Below, piece by piece: positions 28,567 to 38,076 of a stretch of 64,000 nt of DNA. The notes beneath the pieces are model-generated. The model was not told where the DNA came from, ran no database searches, and saw nothing but the letters and a program-made list of their open reading frames with translations. Every line of letters begins with the position of its first letter. Positions within the stretch are counted from its first letter, which is position 1. The translations under genes and the position numbers were made by a program. Origin of the DNA: JALORV01 sp963769745 (lineage in GTDB: Bacteria; Pseudomonadota; Gammaproteobacteria; Burkholderiales; Burkholderiaceae_F); contig CAVYNB010000026.1 of assembly GCA_963769745.1 (NCBI GenBank), positions 1 to 64,000 on the forward strand. The letters run 5' to 3'.

Positions 28567-28949
28567 AGGCCCTCCTCCAAGGGACGGGCGTGATGGTCCG
28601 GCTCCCAGCAGACCGACGCCGCACTCTCGACGACCGTGAGGGGTCGAAGGCCACCGTGTCCGGCACACGCGCCGCCGCGACACGCGCCGGTGGCCGGGTC
28701 GTAGAGAGCCCCATGCGTCGCGCACATCAGGAACTCTGCGTCGGGCTCGAAGAATTCGCCCGGCTGCCAGTCGAGTTCCATCGAAACATGCGCGCACCGA
28801 TTGAGGTACGCCACCGCCTTCCCCCGATGTCGTACGACAAAGGCGGGGGTCCGCTCGCCACGAAACATGACTTCGAAACGCACGCCACGCGCGCCATCCT
28901 GCAGCGTTTCCGACGAGCAGATCGGAATCAGCGCGTCGCCAGCAGCCAT
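28563..28949 (-). CDS. Rieske [2Fe-2S] ferredoxin-like protein
   Basis: This 128-residue protein has a Rieske fold. The cluster ligands are C-x-H in NRCAHVSMELDW and C-x-x-H in MCATHGALYDP. Extra cysteines (GACRGGACAGHGG) are typical of this small soluble subgroup. The electron-transfer partner is unknown. It overlaps the start-proximal end of the phosphatase gene and is tail-to-tail with the methyltransferase. Confidence 0.85.
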   Translation of the reverse strand: MAAGDALIPICSSETLQDGARGVRFEVMFRGERTPAFVVRHRGKAVAYLNRCAHVSMELDWQPGEFFEPDAEFLMCATHGALYDPATGACRGGACAGHGGLRPLTVVESAASVCWEPDHHARPLEEGL

Positions 28950-29584
28950 CGGCGCAATTCCTCGACCGACGCGGCGAGTCCCAGCGGTTCGTACGAGGCC
29001 AGCTGTTCGCGCGGGTGGGCGCCATAGGTGACCCCTATGGACGCGGTACCCGCCGACCGCGCCATCGCGAGATCGTGCGTCGTGTCGCCGATCATCACGG
29101 TTCGGTCAGGAGGCACGGCAAGCTCTTCCGTGAGTTCGAGGAGCATCGCCGGATGCGGCTTCGGATTCGTCTCGTCCGCGCAGCGTGACGATGCGAAAAA
29201 CAGTCGCAGTCCGGTCGCGTCGAACGCCCGGTCGAGTCCGCGACGGCTCTTGCCGGTGGCCACGGCCAGCCGGGTGCCGCTTTCCGCGAGTACGACCAGC
29301 AGTTCACGTATGCCGTCGAAAAGGACAATGTCCGGCTCACCGGCAAAGTAATGGTGTCGATAGCGGTCGCTGAATTCGTCAATCCGGTTCGTTGCCAGGT
29401 CGGGTACCGCGCCGGCCAATGCGTCCTTCAGGCCAAGCCCGATCACATGGCTGGCCTGCTCAAGCGAAGGAACGACCAGGTCGAGGTCCGCAGCGGCTTT
29501 CTGGATGGAACGAGCGATCATCGCAGTCGAGTCGACCACGGTGCCATCCCAGTCGAAAACCACCAGATCAAACGGCCGTGGCAT
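28928..29584 (-). CDS. HAD-superfamily phosphatase, Gph/phosphoglycolate type
   Basis: This 218-residue HAD hydrolase has the nucleophile motif VVFDWDGTVVDST, motif II VATGKSR and motif IV VMIGDTTHDLAMARSAG. It resembles phosphoglycolate phosphatases encoded next to rluC in beta- and gammaproteobacteria; the substrate is not proven. It overlaps rluC by 17 bp and the Rieske gene by 22 bp, so the three probably share one transcript. Confidence 0.88.
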   Translation of the reverse strand: MPRPFDLVVFDWDGTVVDSTAMIARSIQKAAADLDLVVPSLEQASHVIGLGLKDALAGAVPDLATNRIDEFSDRYRHHYFAGEPDIVLFDGIRELLVVLAESGTRLAVATGKSRRGLDRAFDATGLRLFFASSRCADETNPKPHPAMLLELTEELAVPPDRTVMIGDTTHDLAMARSAGTASIGVTYGAHPREQLASYEPLGLAASVEELRRWLLATR

Positions 29585-30602
29585 GGTGCCGGGACTTCAG
29601 TGCCTTCAGGATGACGCTGCAATCGGGCGGTAGCGCTGCCAGCAGCGCGAGCGGCTCCCCGGAGACAGGATGAGCCAGGCGCGTTGCGCAGGCATGAAGG
29701 AACATGCGTCCGAATCGTGCGCCGAACTCGCCGCGCGCCATGCGGCGGTTGAGGTCGAAGTCACCGTACTTGTCGTCGCCGACGATCGGGAATCCCAGAT
29801 GCGACAGATGGACCCGAATCTGGTGGGTGCGTCCCGTCTTCAGCTCCGCCTCCAGCAGTGAAAATCCGTCGAGCCGCTCCTTGAGCTTGAATATCGTGTG
29901 CGACGCCATGCCCTCCGGGTCGACCGCGACGCGACGTTCTCCGCCCTGGTTCACGTACTTCGTCAGTGCGAGCCGGACATGCTGGCGATCGTTGACCCAG
30001 TCACCGGCCACCAGCACGAGGTAGCGCTTGTCGACGTGTCCTTCGCGCAACTGCTCGTGCAGTGACAGCAAGGCGCGTCGGGACTTCGCCAGCATCAGGA
30101 TGCCGGAGGTTTCGCGATCCAGGCGATGTGCGAGTTCCAGGAAGGTCTGGTTCGGACGTGCAGCGCGCACACGCTCGATGATCCCGTGCGCGATACCGCT
30201 GCCGCCATGAGCGGCGACGCCGGCCGGCTTGTCGATCACGACCAGATCGTCGTCTTCGTAAAGAATCGGCGGCATCAGCGCCGGGGCCACGGCCGGTCGC
30301 GGTGCGTCCCCCGGCTGCGCAGTCCGCAACGGCGGCACGCGGATGTCATCGCCTTCCTGAACGCGGTAGTCGGCCGCTACGCGCCCCTTGTTCACGCGCA
30401 CCTCGCCACTTCGGACGATCCGGTACACATGGCTTTTCGGAACGCCCTTGGCCAGGCGGATCAGAAAGTTGTCGAGGCGCTGGCCGGCGTAATCGGCGCT
30501 GACGCGCACGTGACTCACGCGATCGGCCGCGACGCCCACGGGCTCTTGCCCCAGCGGTGCGCCGGCTTCCTGCCGCTTTCCGGTTTTACGGGCAGCGCCC
30601 AT
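29568..30602 (-). CDS. rluC: 23S rRNA pseudouridine synthase RluC
   Basis: It converts uridines of 23S rRNA to pseudouridine. An S4 RNA-binding domain (QRLDNFLIRLAKGVPKSHVY) is followed by the catalytic domain with the Asp in ELAHRLDRETSGILMLAKS and KTGRTHQIRVHLSHLGFPI. I chose the ATG at 30602 (344 residues); the frame continues upstream for 194 codons of low-complexity sequence with no RBS. It is divergent from rne. Confidence 0.93.
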   Translation of the reverse strand: MGAARKTGKRQEAGAPLGQEPVGVAADRVSHVRVSADYAGQRLDNFLIRLAKGVPKSHVYRIVRSGEVRVNKGRVAADYRVQEGDDIRVPPLRTAQPGDAPRPAVAPALMPPILYEDDDLVVIDKPAGVAAHGGSGIAHGIIERVRAARPNQTFLELAHRLDRETSGILMLAKSRRALLSLHEQLREGHVDKRYLVLVAGDWVNDRQHVRLALTKYVNQGGERRVAVDPEGMASHTIFKLKERLDGFSLLEAELKTGRTHQIRVHLSHLGFPIVGDDKYGDFDLNRRMARGEFGARFGRMFLHACATRLAHPVSGEPLALLAALPPDCSVILKALKSRHHATAV

Positions 30603-31219
30603 CTTGCATATACTTGAGCCGTCGAGGTTTTTCGGGACTCCCGGAGGACCCCGGGGCCCCTGCGGCTCCGGTGGGCGCCCCTGTGGCGCGCCTGGGAGAG
30701 CAAGGCGGACTCCGGTTCGCCGACCGGAAATCCTCACATGCGAAGAATTGTAGCGTTGGCAGGCATCGCTCCGCGGTGCCTGCAGGCCACGATTCAATGC
30801 AATGGCGCCTGCGGGATGAACTGTCACGCAGGTTTTCGAGGCAAAGATGCCTCTTTGAATTCGCAGTGAGGCCGCCGCAAGGCGGCTGCGGCGGCCTTCG
30901 CCGACTGCGCGGGCCCGCGTTTTGCGGGTCCTCGCCGGAATGAACGTGTGGAATTGAGCGCGGCGCAATGCGCCGTGAGATCCCGAGAACAGAGCTTCGG
31001 AGCCCTGCAAGTCATGCCTACTGTGCCTTCCCTCCCGCACAGGTCGCCCGAAATCGGCGCGGCCAGGACGGCGCGCGCAGTCGGCCAGGAATCCGTAAGA
31101 CCGCCTTGCGCGGTCGTTGCTGTGCGTCGCTGCGTCGACCGCACCACCTGATCTCGGGGCCCTCGCGCCCGTCCGTTCCGGCACCTTGAAGCGCCCCTGA
31201 GAAGGCGCAAGGAGTGCTG
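30603..31219 (+). promoter_or_regulatory. 617-bp rluC-rne intergenic region / likely rne 5' leader
   Basis: No gene is supported here. It should contain the rluC promoter (minus) and a long rne 5' leader (plus). Plausible leader structures are a 10-bp perfect stem (GGCCGCCGCA 30870-30879 with 30887-30896, loop AGGCGGC) and a small GAGGCA-AAGA-TGCCTC stem (30838-30853) followed by TTTG. Known biology: rne 5' leaders act as sensors for autoregulation by RNase E; applying that here is inference. Confidence 0.5.
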
Positions 31220-34082
31220 ATGAAACGCATGCTCTTCAACGCCACGCATGCAGAGGAACTGCGCGTGGGCATCGTCGACGGCCAACGGCTGGTCGACATC
31301 GACATCGAGACCGCGGGCCGCGAGCAGCGGAAGTCGAACATCTACAAAGGCGTGATCACGCGGGTCGAGCCCAGCCTCGAGGCGTGTTTCGTCGACTACG
31401 GTGAGGAACGCCACGGCTTCCTGCCGTTCAAGGAAGTCTCCCGATCCTATTTCCGCGAAGGCGTCGACGTCCGCAGCGCCAGCATCAAGGAGGCGCTGCG
31501 CGAGGGCCAGGAACTGCTGGTCCAGATCGAGAAGGAAGAACGCGGCAACAAAGGCGCCGCACTCACCACCTTCATCTCGCTGGCGGGCCGCTACCTCGTG
31601 CTGATGCCGAACAACCCTCGCGGCGGTGGTGTCTCGCGTCGTATCGAGGGTGAGGATCGCCAGGAACTGCGCGACACCATGGACAAGCTCGAGCTTCCGG
31701 CGGGCATGTCGATCATCGCGCGCACCGCGGGCATCGGCCGCACGGCCGAGGAGCTCCAGTGGGACCTGAACTACCTCCTGAAGCTGTGGCATGCGGTCGA
31801 AGGCGCCGCCAAGCCGCAGTACGAACTGTCGGTCGACGATCCCGCCAATCCCGGCAAGAAGGTGACGACGTATGTGGATAGCCAGAATGGTTCCGACGGC
31901 CAGCGACTCAAACGGGCCAATCCTGCGCCCTTCCTGATTGTCGAAGAGTCGAATCTCGTCATCCGCGCGATCCGCGATTACTTCCATCCGGAGATCGGCG
32001 AGATCCTGGTCGACACCGACGACATCTACGAGCAGGCGCGCCAGTTCATGGCGCACGTGATGCCGGACAACGTATCGAGAGTCAAGCGATACAAAGACGA
32101 CGTTCCGCTTTTCTCGCGTTTCCAGATCGAGCATCAGATCGAGACCGCGTATTCGCGGCAGGTCCCCCTGCCCTCCGGCGGCGCGATCGTCGTCGATCAC
32201 ACCGAGGCGCTGGTGGCGGTCGACGTCAACTCGGCCCGCGCCACCAAGGGCTCGGACATCGAGGAAACGGCGACTCGCACGAATCTCGAAGCAGCCGACG
32301 AAGTCGCGCGCCAGCTGCGCCTGCGCGACCTGGGCGGACTGATCGTCATCGACTTCATCGACATGGAGGAGTCGAAGAACCAGAAGGCGGTCGAGAACCG
32401 ACTGAAGGACGCACTGCACTACGACCGGGCCCGCGTGCAGATGGGCAAGATCTCGCGCTTCGGGCTGATGGAGCTGTCGCGCCAGCGGCTGCGCCCGGCA
32501 CTGAACGAAGGCAGCCACGTCACCTGTCCGCGCTGCAACGGTGTCGGCGTGATCCGCGACACGGAGAGCTCCGCGCTGCACATCCTGCGCATTCTGCAGG
32601 AAGAAGCGATGAAGGAAAGCACGGCCGCCGTGCATGCCCAGGTGCCGGTCGAGGTCGCGGCCTTCCTGCTCAATGAAAAGCGCGGCGACATCGCCAAGCT
32701 TGAAGCGCGACTGCGGGTCTCGATCGTGCTGATCCCCAACAAGTTCCTCGACACGCCGCACTATCACGTCGAGCGCCTGCGTCACGATGATCCGCGGCTG
32801 GACGATGTCAAGGCCAGCTTCGAGCGGGCCGCCGAACTAGCGCCCAGCACGGACACACCCTACACGCGCGGCAAGGTTGAGGAAGAGCGCGCACGCCCGA
32901 AGCAGGAGGCCGTGGTCAAGGGCATCGTGCCCGAAACCCCAGCGCCCATCGTCGCGCCCCCGGTGCCGGCAGCCGTTCCTGCACTCCGTGCGGATGAGCG
33001 GCCGCACCGAGGTCTGTGGGGTCGCATCGTCGCCTTCTTCGCCGGTGAGCCGGCAGCCGAGGCCAGACCGACCACAGTCAAGCCACCCCCCGCCGCACCG
33101 CGGCCTCCGCGCGAAGCCGAGTCCCGAGGCGAGCGGCGTCGCGGCCATGATCGGGATCGACGTGATGGCCGGCGCGACGACAAGCGTGGCGAACGCAAGG
33201 ACGCGCACCGCGGCGACAAGCGCACGGAGCGGCAGGGCAGCGAAGGCGGTCGAGCCGAGCGCGAGGCACGGCCGGCGCGCGACGAGACCGCAACGGCACG
33301 CCAGCAACCCGAGCGCGACGGTCGCAGGCCACAGGAGCGGCGGGGAGAGCGCAAGCCCAAGCCAGTGCCTCTCGAGGACGTCACGGTCGCCCCGATCGCT
33401 GCGGCCGGTGCAGTCGCTGAAATCAATCTGGTCCCTGCGAGCGCCTCTTTGGTCACACCCGATGCGGCCACTGCCGACGCAACCTCGGATGAGCATCGTG
33501 GCAAGCGGCGCCGGCGTCGCCGCGGCCGTGGTGGCCGTGGTGGCGAAGGCGAGGCAACGTCCGGTGTCGCGGTTTCGGAACGCGACGTTGATGAAGACCT
33601 CGCAGAAGCGGCGCACATGGTGCCCGAGTCAGTCGAGGAAGCCATCATGCCCAGCACAGCCATTGCAGTGCCGGCCGGCAATGGCAGCGCAATCGCGCGA
33701 CCGGAAACGACGATGACGTCGGTCGAGGACCGGTCGATCGCGTCTGAGCCCGCCGAACAGGGAAAGACCGCGCGAGGCCGCCGCAGTGGCACATCACGAA
33801 GTTGCCGCAGTCACACCGCAGTTGATCGTGGTGCCGACAACGTTCTCCCTGCCGGTTGCCGCGGTAGCGCCCATGCCGGTGGAACACCTCGAGTCCGTGC
33901 TGCAGTTGGCCGGCCTGACACTGGTGCAGACCGAGCCCGCCAAGCTCGAGCACACTCGCGCCCGCATGGCCACCGAGCCACGCGCACCACGGGTACCACG
34001 TGAACGCCCTGTCCTGCCGCCTCTCGACTCCGGTCCCCTGGTGCAGGTTGAAACGCGCCTGACGCAGGGCCGCTCGTCGTAA
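31220..34082 (+). CDS. rne: Ribonuclease E (apparent frameshift near the C-terminus)
   Basis: RNase E is the main endonuclease for mRNA decay and rRNA/tRNA maturation and the scaffold of the degradosome. The S1 domain (NIYKGVITRVEPSLEACFVD) is near residue 40, the catalytic Asp residues are in VAVDVNSARATKG and IVIDFIDMEES, and the zinc-link is TCPRCNGVG. An Arg/Lys-rich scaffold region covers about residues 600-790. The conserved C-terminal tail (LVQTEPAKLEHTRARM to the stop) is in another frame; an extra base at about 33768-33775 is implied. Repaired length is about 954. The ATG at 31220 has AAGGAG 5 nt upstream. Confidence 0.93.
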
Positions 34083-34091
34083 GAGTCGAAC

Positions 34092-34123
34092 GTGCGGCAC
34101 GTCTCCTCGGAAACGTGCCGCAC
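34092..34123 (+). terminator. Hairpin after rne
   Basis: An 11-bp perfect stem (GTGCGGCACGT 34092-34102 with 34113-34123, 10-nt loop) lies 10 bp after the rne stop. No U-tract follows, so it is probably a 3'-end stabiliser or a Rho-assisted terminator before moaA. Confidence 0.5.
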
Positions 34124-34164
34124 TGCGCCATGGCTTGTCTGCCCGCGCCGGTAACATCCGACGC

Positions 34165-35286
34165 ATGACCGATCGCATCATCCAGTTGCTTGACCTGCGT
34201 GCGGCGCGGCTGCCCGTTCCGCTCGCCGGCAGCAATGTGGCGGCGGATGGCCAGGTCGTTGACCGGTTGACGCGACCGCTGCGCGACCTGCGGATCTCGG
34301 TCACGGATCGCTGCAACTTCCGCTGTACCTATTGCATGCCGAAGGAGATCTTCGATCGCGACTACCGTTTTCTGCCGCATGCGGAGCTGCTGAGTTTCGA
34401 GGAGATCACGCGACTGACGCGCGCCTTCGTCAGCAACGGCGTCGAGAAGGTGCGGCTGACCGGAGGCGAGCCGCTGCTGCGCAAGGACCTGCACCGACTG
34501 GTCGAGATGCTGGCGCGGCTGACCACGCGCGACGGGCGTCCACTCGATATCGCACTCACCACGAATGGCTCCCTGCTCGCTCGCAAGGCGCGCATCCTGG
34601 CCGATGCCGGTCTGAGGCGAGTCACAGTGTCGCTGGACGGGCTTGACGACGCGGTCTTCAAGCGCATGAATGATGTCGAGTTTCCGGTCTCCGACGTGCT
34701 TGCCGGGATCGATGCCGCGGCCGCGGCCGGACTTGGCCCGGTCAAGATCAACATGGTCGTGAAGCGTGGCGTCAACGACCAGGAAGTCGTTGCAATGGCG
34801 CGGCACTTTCGCGGCACCGGTCACATCGTCCGCTTCATCGAGTTCATGGATGTCGGCAGCTCCAACGGCTGGCGCATGGATGACGTGGTGCCTTCCGCGA
34901 CGGTGATCGAGCGCATCGATCGTGAAGTGGCTCCGGTGGAGGCGATCGATCCGAACTATCCGGGCGAGGTCGCCGAGCGCTGGCGGTATCGGGACGGCAG
35001 CGGTGAAGTGGGCGTGATCTCGAGCGTGACGCAGGCGTTCTGCCGCAGCTGCACGCGGGCGAGGCTTTCGACCGAAGGCATGCTGTACCTGTGCCTGTTC
35101 GCCGACCGCGGCTATGACCTGCGCCGTCTGCTGCGCGGGGCACCGGATCTGCCTGCGGTCGAGGATCCAGCGCTGTCCGCAACGATCGCGCAGATCTGGC
35201 AACAGCGTGGTGATCGCTATTCCGAGCTGCGCTCCGAGGCGACTGCGCAACGTCCGAAGGTCGAGATGTCCTACATCGGCGGCTGA
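34165..35286 (+). CDS. moaA: GTP 3',8-cyclase MoaA
   Basis: This radical-SAM enzyme performs the first step of molybdenum-cofactor synthesis. The N-terminal cluster motif is CNFRCTYC, the SAM-binding GGE is in LTGGEPLL, and the C-terminal cluster is formed by FCRSCTRARLS and the later Cys in LYLCLF. It ends with the required Gly-Gly (YIGG). The 373 residues include about 40 extra at the N-terminus compared with E. coli. moeA follows after about 50 bp. Confidence 0.96.
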   Translation: MTDRIIQLLDLRAARLPVPLAGSNVAADGQVVDRLTRPLRDLRISVTDRCNFRCTYCMPKEIFDRDYRFLPHAELLSFEEITRLTRAFVSNGVEKVRLTGGEPLLRKDLHRLVEMLARLTTRDGRPLDIALTTNGSLLARKARILADAGLRRVTVSLDGLDDAVFKRMNDVEFPVSDVLAGIDAAAAAGLGPVKINMVVKRGVNDQEVVAMARHFRGTGHIVRFIEFMDVGSSNGWRMDDVVPSATVIERIDREVAPVEAIDPNYPGEVAERWRYRDGSGEVGVISSVTQAFCRSCTRARLSTEGMLYLCLFADRGYDLRRLLRGAPDLPAVEDPALSATIAQIWQQRGDRYSELRSEATAQRPKVEMSYIGG

Positions 35287-35338
35287 GTTCGATGCCGCAG
35301 GCCGCGCACGACCGCTACAGTGGTTTGACTCTCACGCG

Positions 35339-36553
35339 ATGAGCGGGCCGGAACTCGACGCAGCGACGGCACGTGCCCGACTGAGCCAGTCCGTCGTACC
35401 GATCAGTGAACTCGAGCAGTGCCCCACCGGCGCAGCGCTCCGCCGCGTGCTCGGCATGGACGTCATGGCGACGCTCGACCTGCCCCCGTTCGACAACGCG
35501 GCGATGGACGGATATGCGGTGCGCTCGATCGACTGCACCGGACCTTCGACGCTACGTGTCGCGGGCCGCGCGCTCGCCGGACATCCATTTGAAGGCCAGG
35601 TTTTGCCGGCGGAGGCGGTCCGCATCATGACGGGCGCGGCCATGCCCGCCGGCGCTGATGCCGTCGTCGCACAGGAGAACGTTCAGGTCCGCGGCGACCA
35701 GGTGGACATCCTGTCCAGCGTGCCGGCCGCTACTCACGTTCGACGACGCGGTCAACACCTTCAAAGCGGCGCCCTTGTTCTCGCGCGCGGGCGCCGATTG
35801 CGTGACTATGACCTCGGCCTCGCGGCGGCCGCCGGGTCCGCCGAACTGACGGTCGTGCGCAGACTGCGTGTTGGTGTGCTTTCGACTGGCGATGAACTGC
35901 ACGATGCGCCCGATGGACGAGGCCCGGGAGGACAGTACGACGGCAACCGGCCGATGCTGCTGGCAGCGCTCGAGTCTGCCGGGTATCAGGCCGTCGACCT
36001 CGGCATCGTCGCGGACCATGCCGACGCGCTGGCCGAGGCGCTGAACGCGGCCGCGCAGAAGCAGGTCGATGCAGTGGTGTCGAGCGGTGGAGTGGCCCAG
36101 GGCGACGCCGACATCGTGCGCCGCTATCCCGGTCTGGAATTCGTTCCGCTGGCGATCCGGCCCGGCCGCGGCGTTGCATTCGGTCGGCTGACCTCCGGCG
36201 GCCGCAGCCTGTGGCTGTTCGGTCTGCCGGGCAACAGCATTGCCGCCTACGTCATGTACCAGATCGTCGTCGCCCCCCTGCTGGCCCTGCTCGGCGGGAC
36301 TGCACTCGAAGCCCCGCTTTCGCTGCAGTTGCCGCTGGCGATCGACGCCCGCACGCGGGCCGGTCGCGTCGACTGGCGCCGGGGGCGCTTTGTGCATCGA
36401 TACGGCGGACTTGCGGTCGAGCCGATGGCGCAGCAGGCCTCCTTCATGCTGCGCAGCTTGAGCGAAGCGGATGTCCTGATCGCGATCGGGCCGCAGGCCG
36501 AGGTACAGGCCGGGGATCCGGTCGACGTGATTCCTCTGGCCGCTCTCGCGTAG
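35339..36553 (+). CDS. moeA: Molybdopterin molybdenumtransferase MoeA
   Basis: It inserts molybdate into adenylylated molybdopterin. Motifs are LPPFDNAAMDGYAVRS, IMTGAAMPAGADAVV, STGDELHDAP, SSGGVAQGDADIV and LPGNSIAAYVM. It has 404 residues. I chose the ATG at 35339 (MSGPELDAATARARL); the frame extends upstream over moaA. It forms an operon with moaA. Confidence 0.95.
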   Translation: MSGPELDAATARARLSQSVVPISELEQCPTGAALRRVLGMDVMATLDLPPFDNAAMDGYAVRSIDCTGPSTLRVAGRALAGHPFEGQVLPAEAVRIMTGAAMPAGADAVVAQENVQVRGDQVDILSSVPAATHVRRRGQHLQSGALVLARGRRLRDYDLGLAAAAGSAELTVVRRLRVGVLSTGDELHDAPDGRGPGGQYDGNRPMLLAALESAGYQAVDLGIVADHADALAEALNAAAQKQVDAVVSSGGVAQGDADIVRRYPGLEFVPLAIRPGRGVAFGRLTSGGRSLWLFGLPGNSIAAYVMYQIVVAPLLALLGGTALEAPLSLQLPLAIDARTRAGRVDWRRGRFVHRYGGLAVEPMAQQASFMLRSLSEADVLIAIGPQAEVQAGDPVDVIPLAALA

Positions 36554-36570
36554 TTCGGTCGCGGATTCGA

Positions 36571-37995
36571 CTAGAAGCGCTTCATCAGCCGCAGCAGCTT
36601 TTCGACATGGGGACGGTACGGCGGCATGAACAGGTTCATGCCGTTGAGACCCGACTGCCGGAACACCGGCGTCAGCTTGCTGAAGGTGTCAAAGCCCCAC
36701 TGTCCGTGGTAATGCCCCATGCCCGAGGGCCCGACGCCGCCGAACGGCAGCTCGCCCTGGGCCACGTGCATCAGCGTCTCGTTGACGCACACTCCGCCGA
36801 CATGGGTCTGCTTGAGGGCCCGATTGACGCGCTTGCGGTCGTTGTCGAACCAGTACAGCGCGAGCGGGCGCGGTTGCGCGTTCACGAAGGCCACCGCCTG
36901 GTCGACAGTGTCGTAGCCGATGACCGGCAACAAGGGGCCGAAGATCTCGCTGCGCATCACATCGAGCGTGCTCGGCGGATCGACGAGCACGGATGGCGCG
37001 AGCCGATGCACTTCGTCGTTGCGGTCGGGTCCGTCGAACAACGTGTGAACCACGACTCCGGCCGCGACCGCCTCTTCAAGATAGCCGACAAGGCGGCCGT
37101 AGTGCCTCTGGTTGACGACGCTGCAATAGTCCGGATCGTTGATCCCGCGCGGATACATGCGCCGTGCCTGGTCACGCGTGGCGGCGACGAATTCGGCCAC
37201 GCTTTGCCGCGGCACCAGCACGTAGTCGGGCGCGATGCAGGTCTGCCCCGCGTTCAGCAGCTTTCCTGCGAGCACGCGTTGTGCGGCACGTTCGATCGGA
37301 TAGCCGGGCGCGACGACGGCCGGAGACTTGCCGCCGAGTTCCAGGGTGACCGGGGTCAGGTTCTGCGCAGCCGCCGCCATCACCTGTCGGCCGACGACCG
37401 TGGAGCCCGTGAACAGCACGTGGTCGAAGGGCAGCGCAGAAAACTGGGCCGCAACGTCCGGACCACCGGTGACGACGGCGAGTTCCTCCGGCTCGAAAGC
37501 CTTGGCAACGAGATCAGCGAACAACTGTGAGAAGGCCGGCGTGTACTCCGACATCTTGACCATGGCGCGGTTGCCCGCAGCCAGCGCACCCGCGAGCGGG
37601 CCCGCAGCCATGAACAGCGGATAGTTCCACGGCACGATGACGCCGACCACGCCGAGAGGGCGCGGCATCACATGCGCACGTGCCGGAAGAAACCACTTCG
37701 ATACCCAGGCTCCACGCGGCTTCATCCACCGCGGTCCGTTGCGCAGCGCGTCGCGAATCTCCGCCAGGCTCGGAAAGACCTCGGCAATCTGCGTCTCCAT
37801 CTGCGGACGAGTTCCGAAGTCGGCACTGATGGTCGCCTCGATGTCGCGCTCGTTGTCGCTGATCAGGCGCTGCAGGCGCCGCAGGCGATCGCGCCGCACT
37901 TCCCATTCGGGAAAGGGCGCGGCGTCGTAGCTGGCGCGCTGTCGCTGGAACACGCCGTGGAGGGCGGCCGGCAATTCCGAGGGACTCATAGGCAA
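36571..37995 (-). CDS. Aldehyde dehydrogenase, coniferyl-aldehyde-dehydrogenase type
   Basis: This NAD(P)-dependent aldehyde dehydrogenase has 474 residues. Catalytic Glu is in TLELGGKSPAVV, Cys in NAGQTCIAPDYVL; the cofactor loop is FTGSTVVGRQVM. The C-terminal LPFGGVGPSGMGHYHG fits the CalB/class-3-like subgroup, which acts on coniferyl or long aliphatic aldehydes. The substrate is inferred. It is tail-to-tail with moeA and divergent from the nucleoside transporter. Confidence 0.88.
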   Translation of the reverse strand: MPMSPSELPAALHGVFQRQRASYDAAPFPEWEVRRDRLRRLQRLISDNERDIEATISADFGTRPQMETQIAEVFPSLAEIRDALRNGPRWMKPRGAWVSKWFLPARAHVMPRPLGVVGVIVPWNYPLFMAAGPLAGALAAGNRAMVKMSEYTPAFSQLFADLVAKAFEPEELAVVTGGPDVAAQFSALPFDHVLFTGSTVVGRQVMAAAAQNLTPVTLELGGKSPAVVAPGYPIERAAQRVLAGKLLNAGQTCIAPDYVLVPRQSVAEFVAATRDQARRMYPRGINDPDYCSVVNQRHYGRLVGYLEEAVAAGVVVHTLFDGPDRNDEVHRLAPSVLVDPPSTLDVMRSEIFGPLLPVIGYDTVDQAVAFVNAQPRPLALYWFDNDRKRVNRALKQTHVGGVCVNETLMHVAQGELPFGGVGPSGMGHYHGQWGFDTFSKLTPVFRQSGLNGMNLFMPPYRPHVEKLLRLMKRF

Positions 37996-38076
37996 CCCGG
38001 CAATGAACGAATTTCAAGCTTACTGCGGCAGGATCGAGCCTGTGCTCCAATGTCGGGGCTCCGGGGAGGGAGCGGA

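Noticed and set aside
30824..32785. 653-codon minus-strand open frame opposite rne
   Set aside because: It is antisense to the highly conserved RNase E catalytic domain and has no ribosome-binding site; such frames are common on the opposite strand of high-GC genes.
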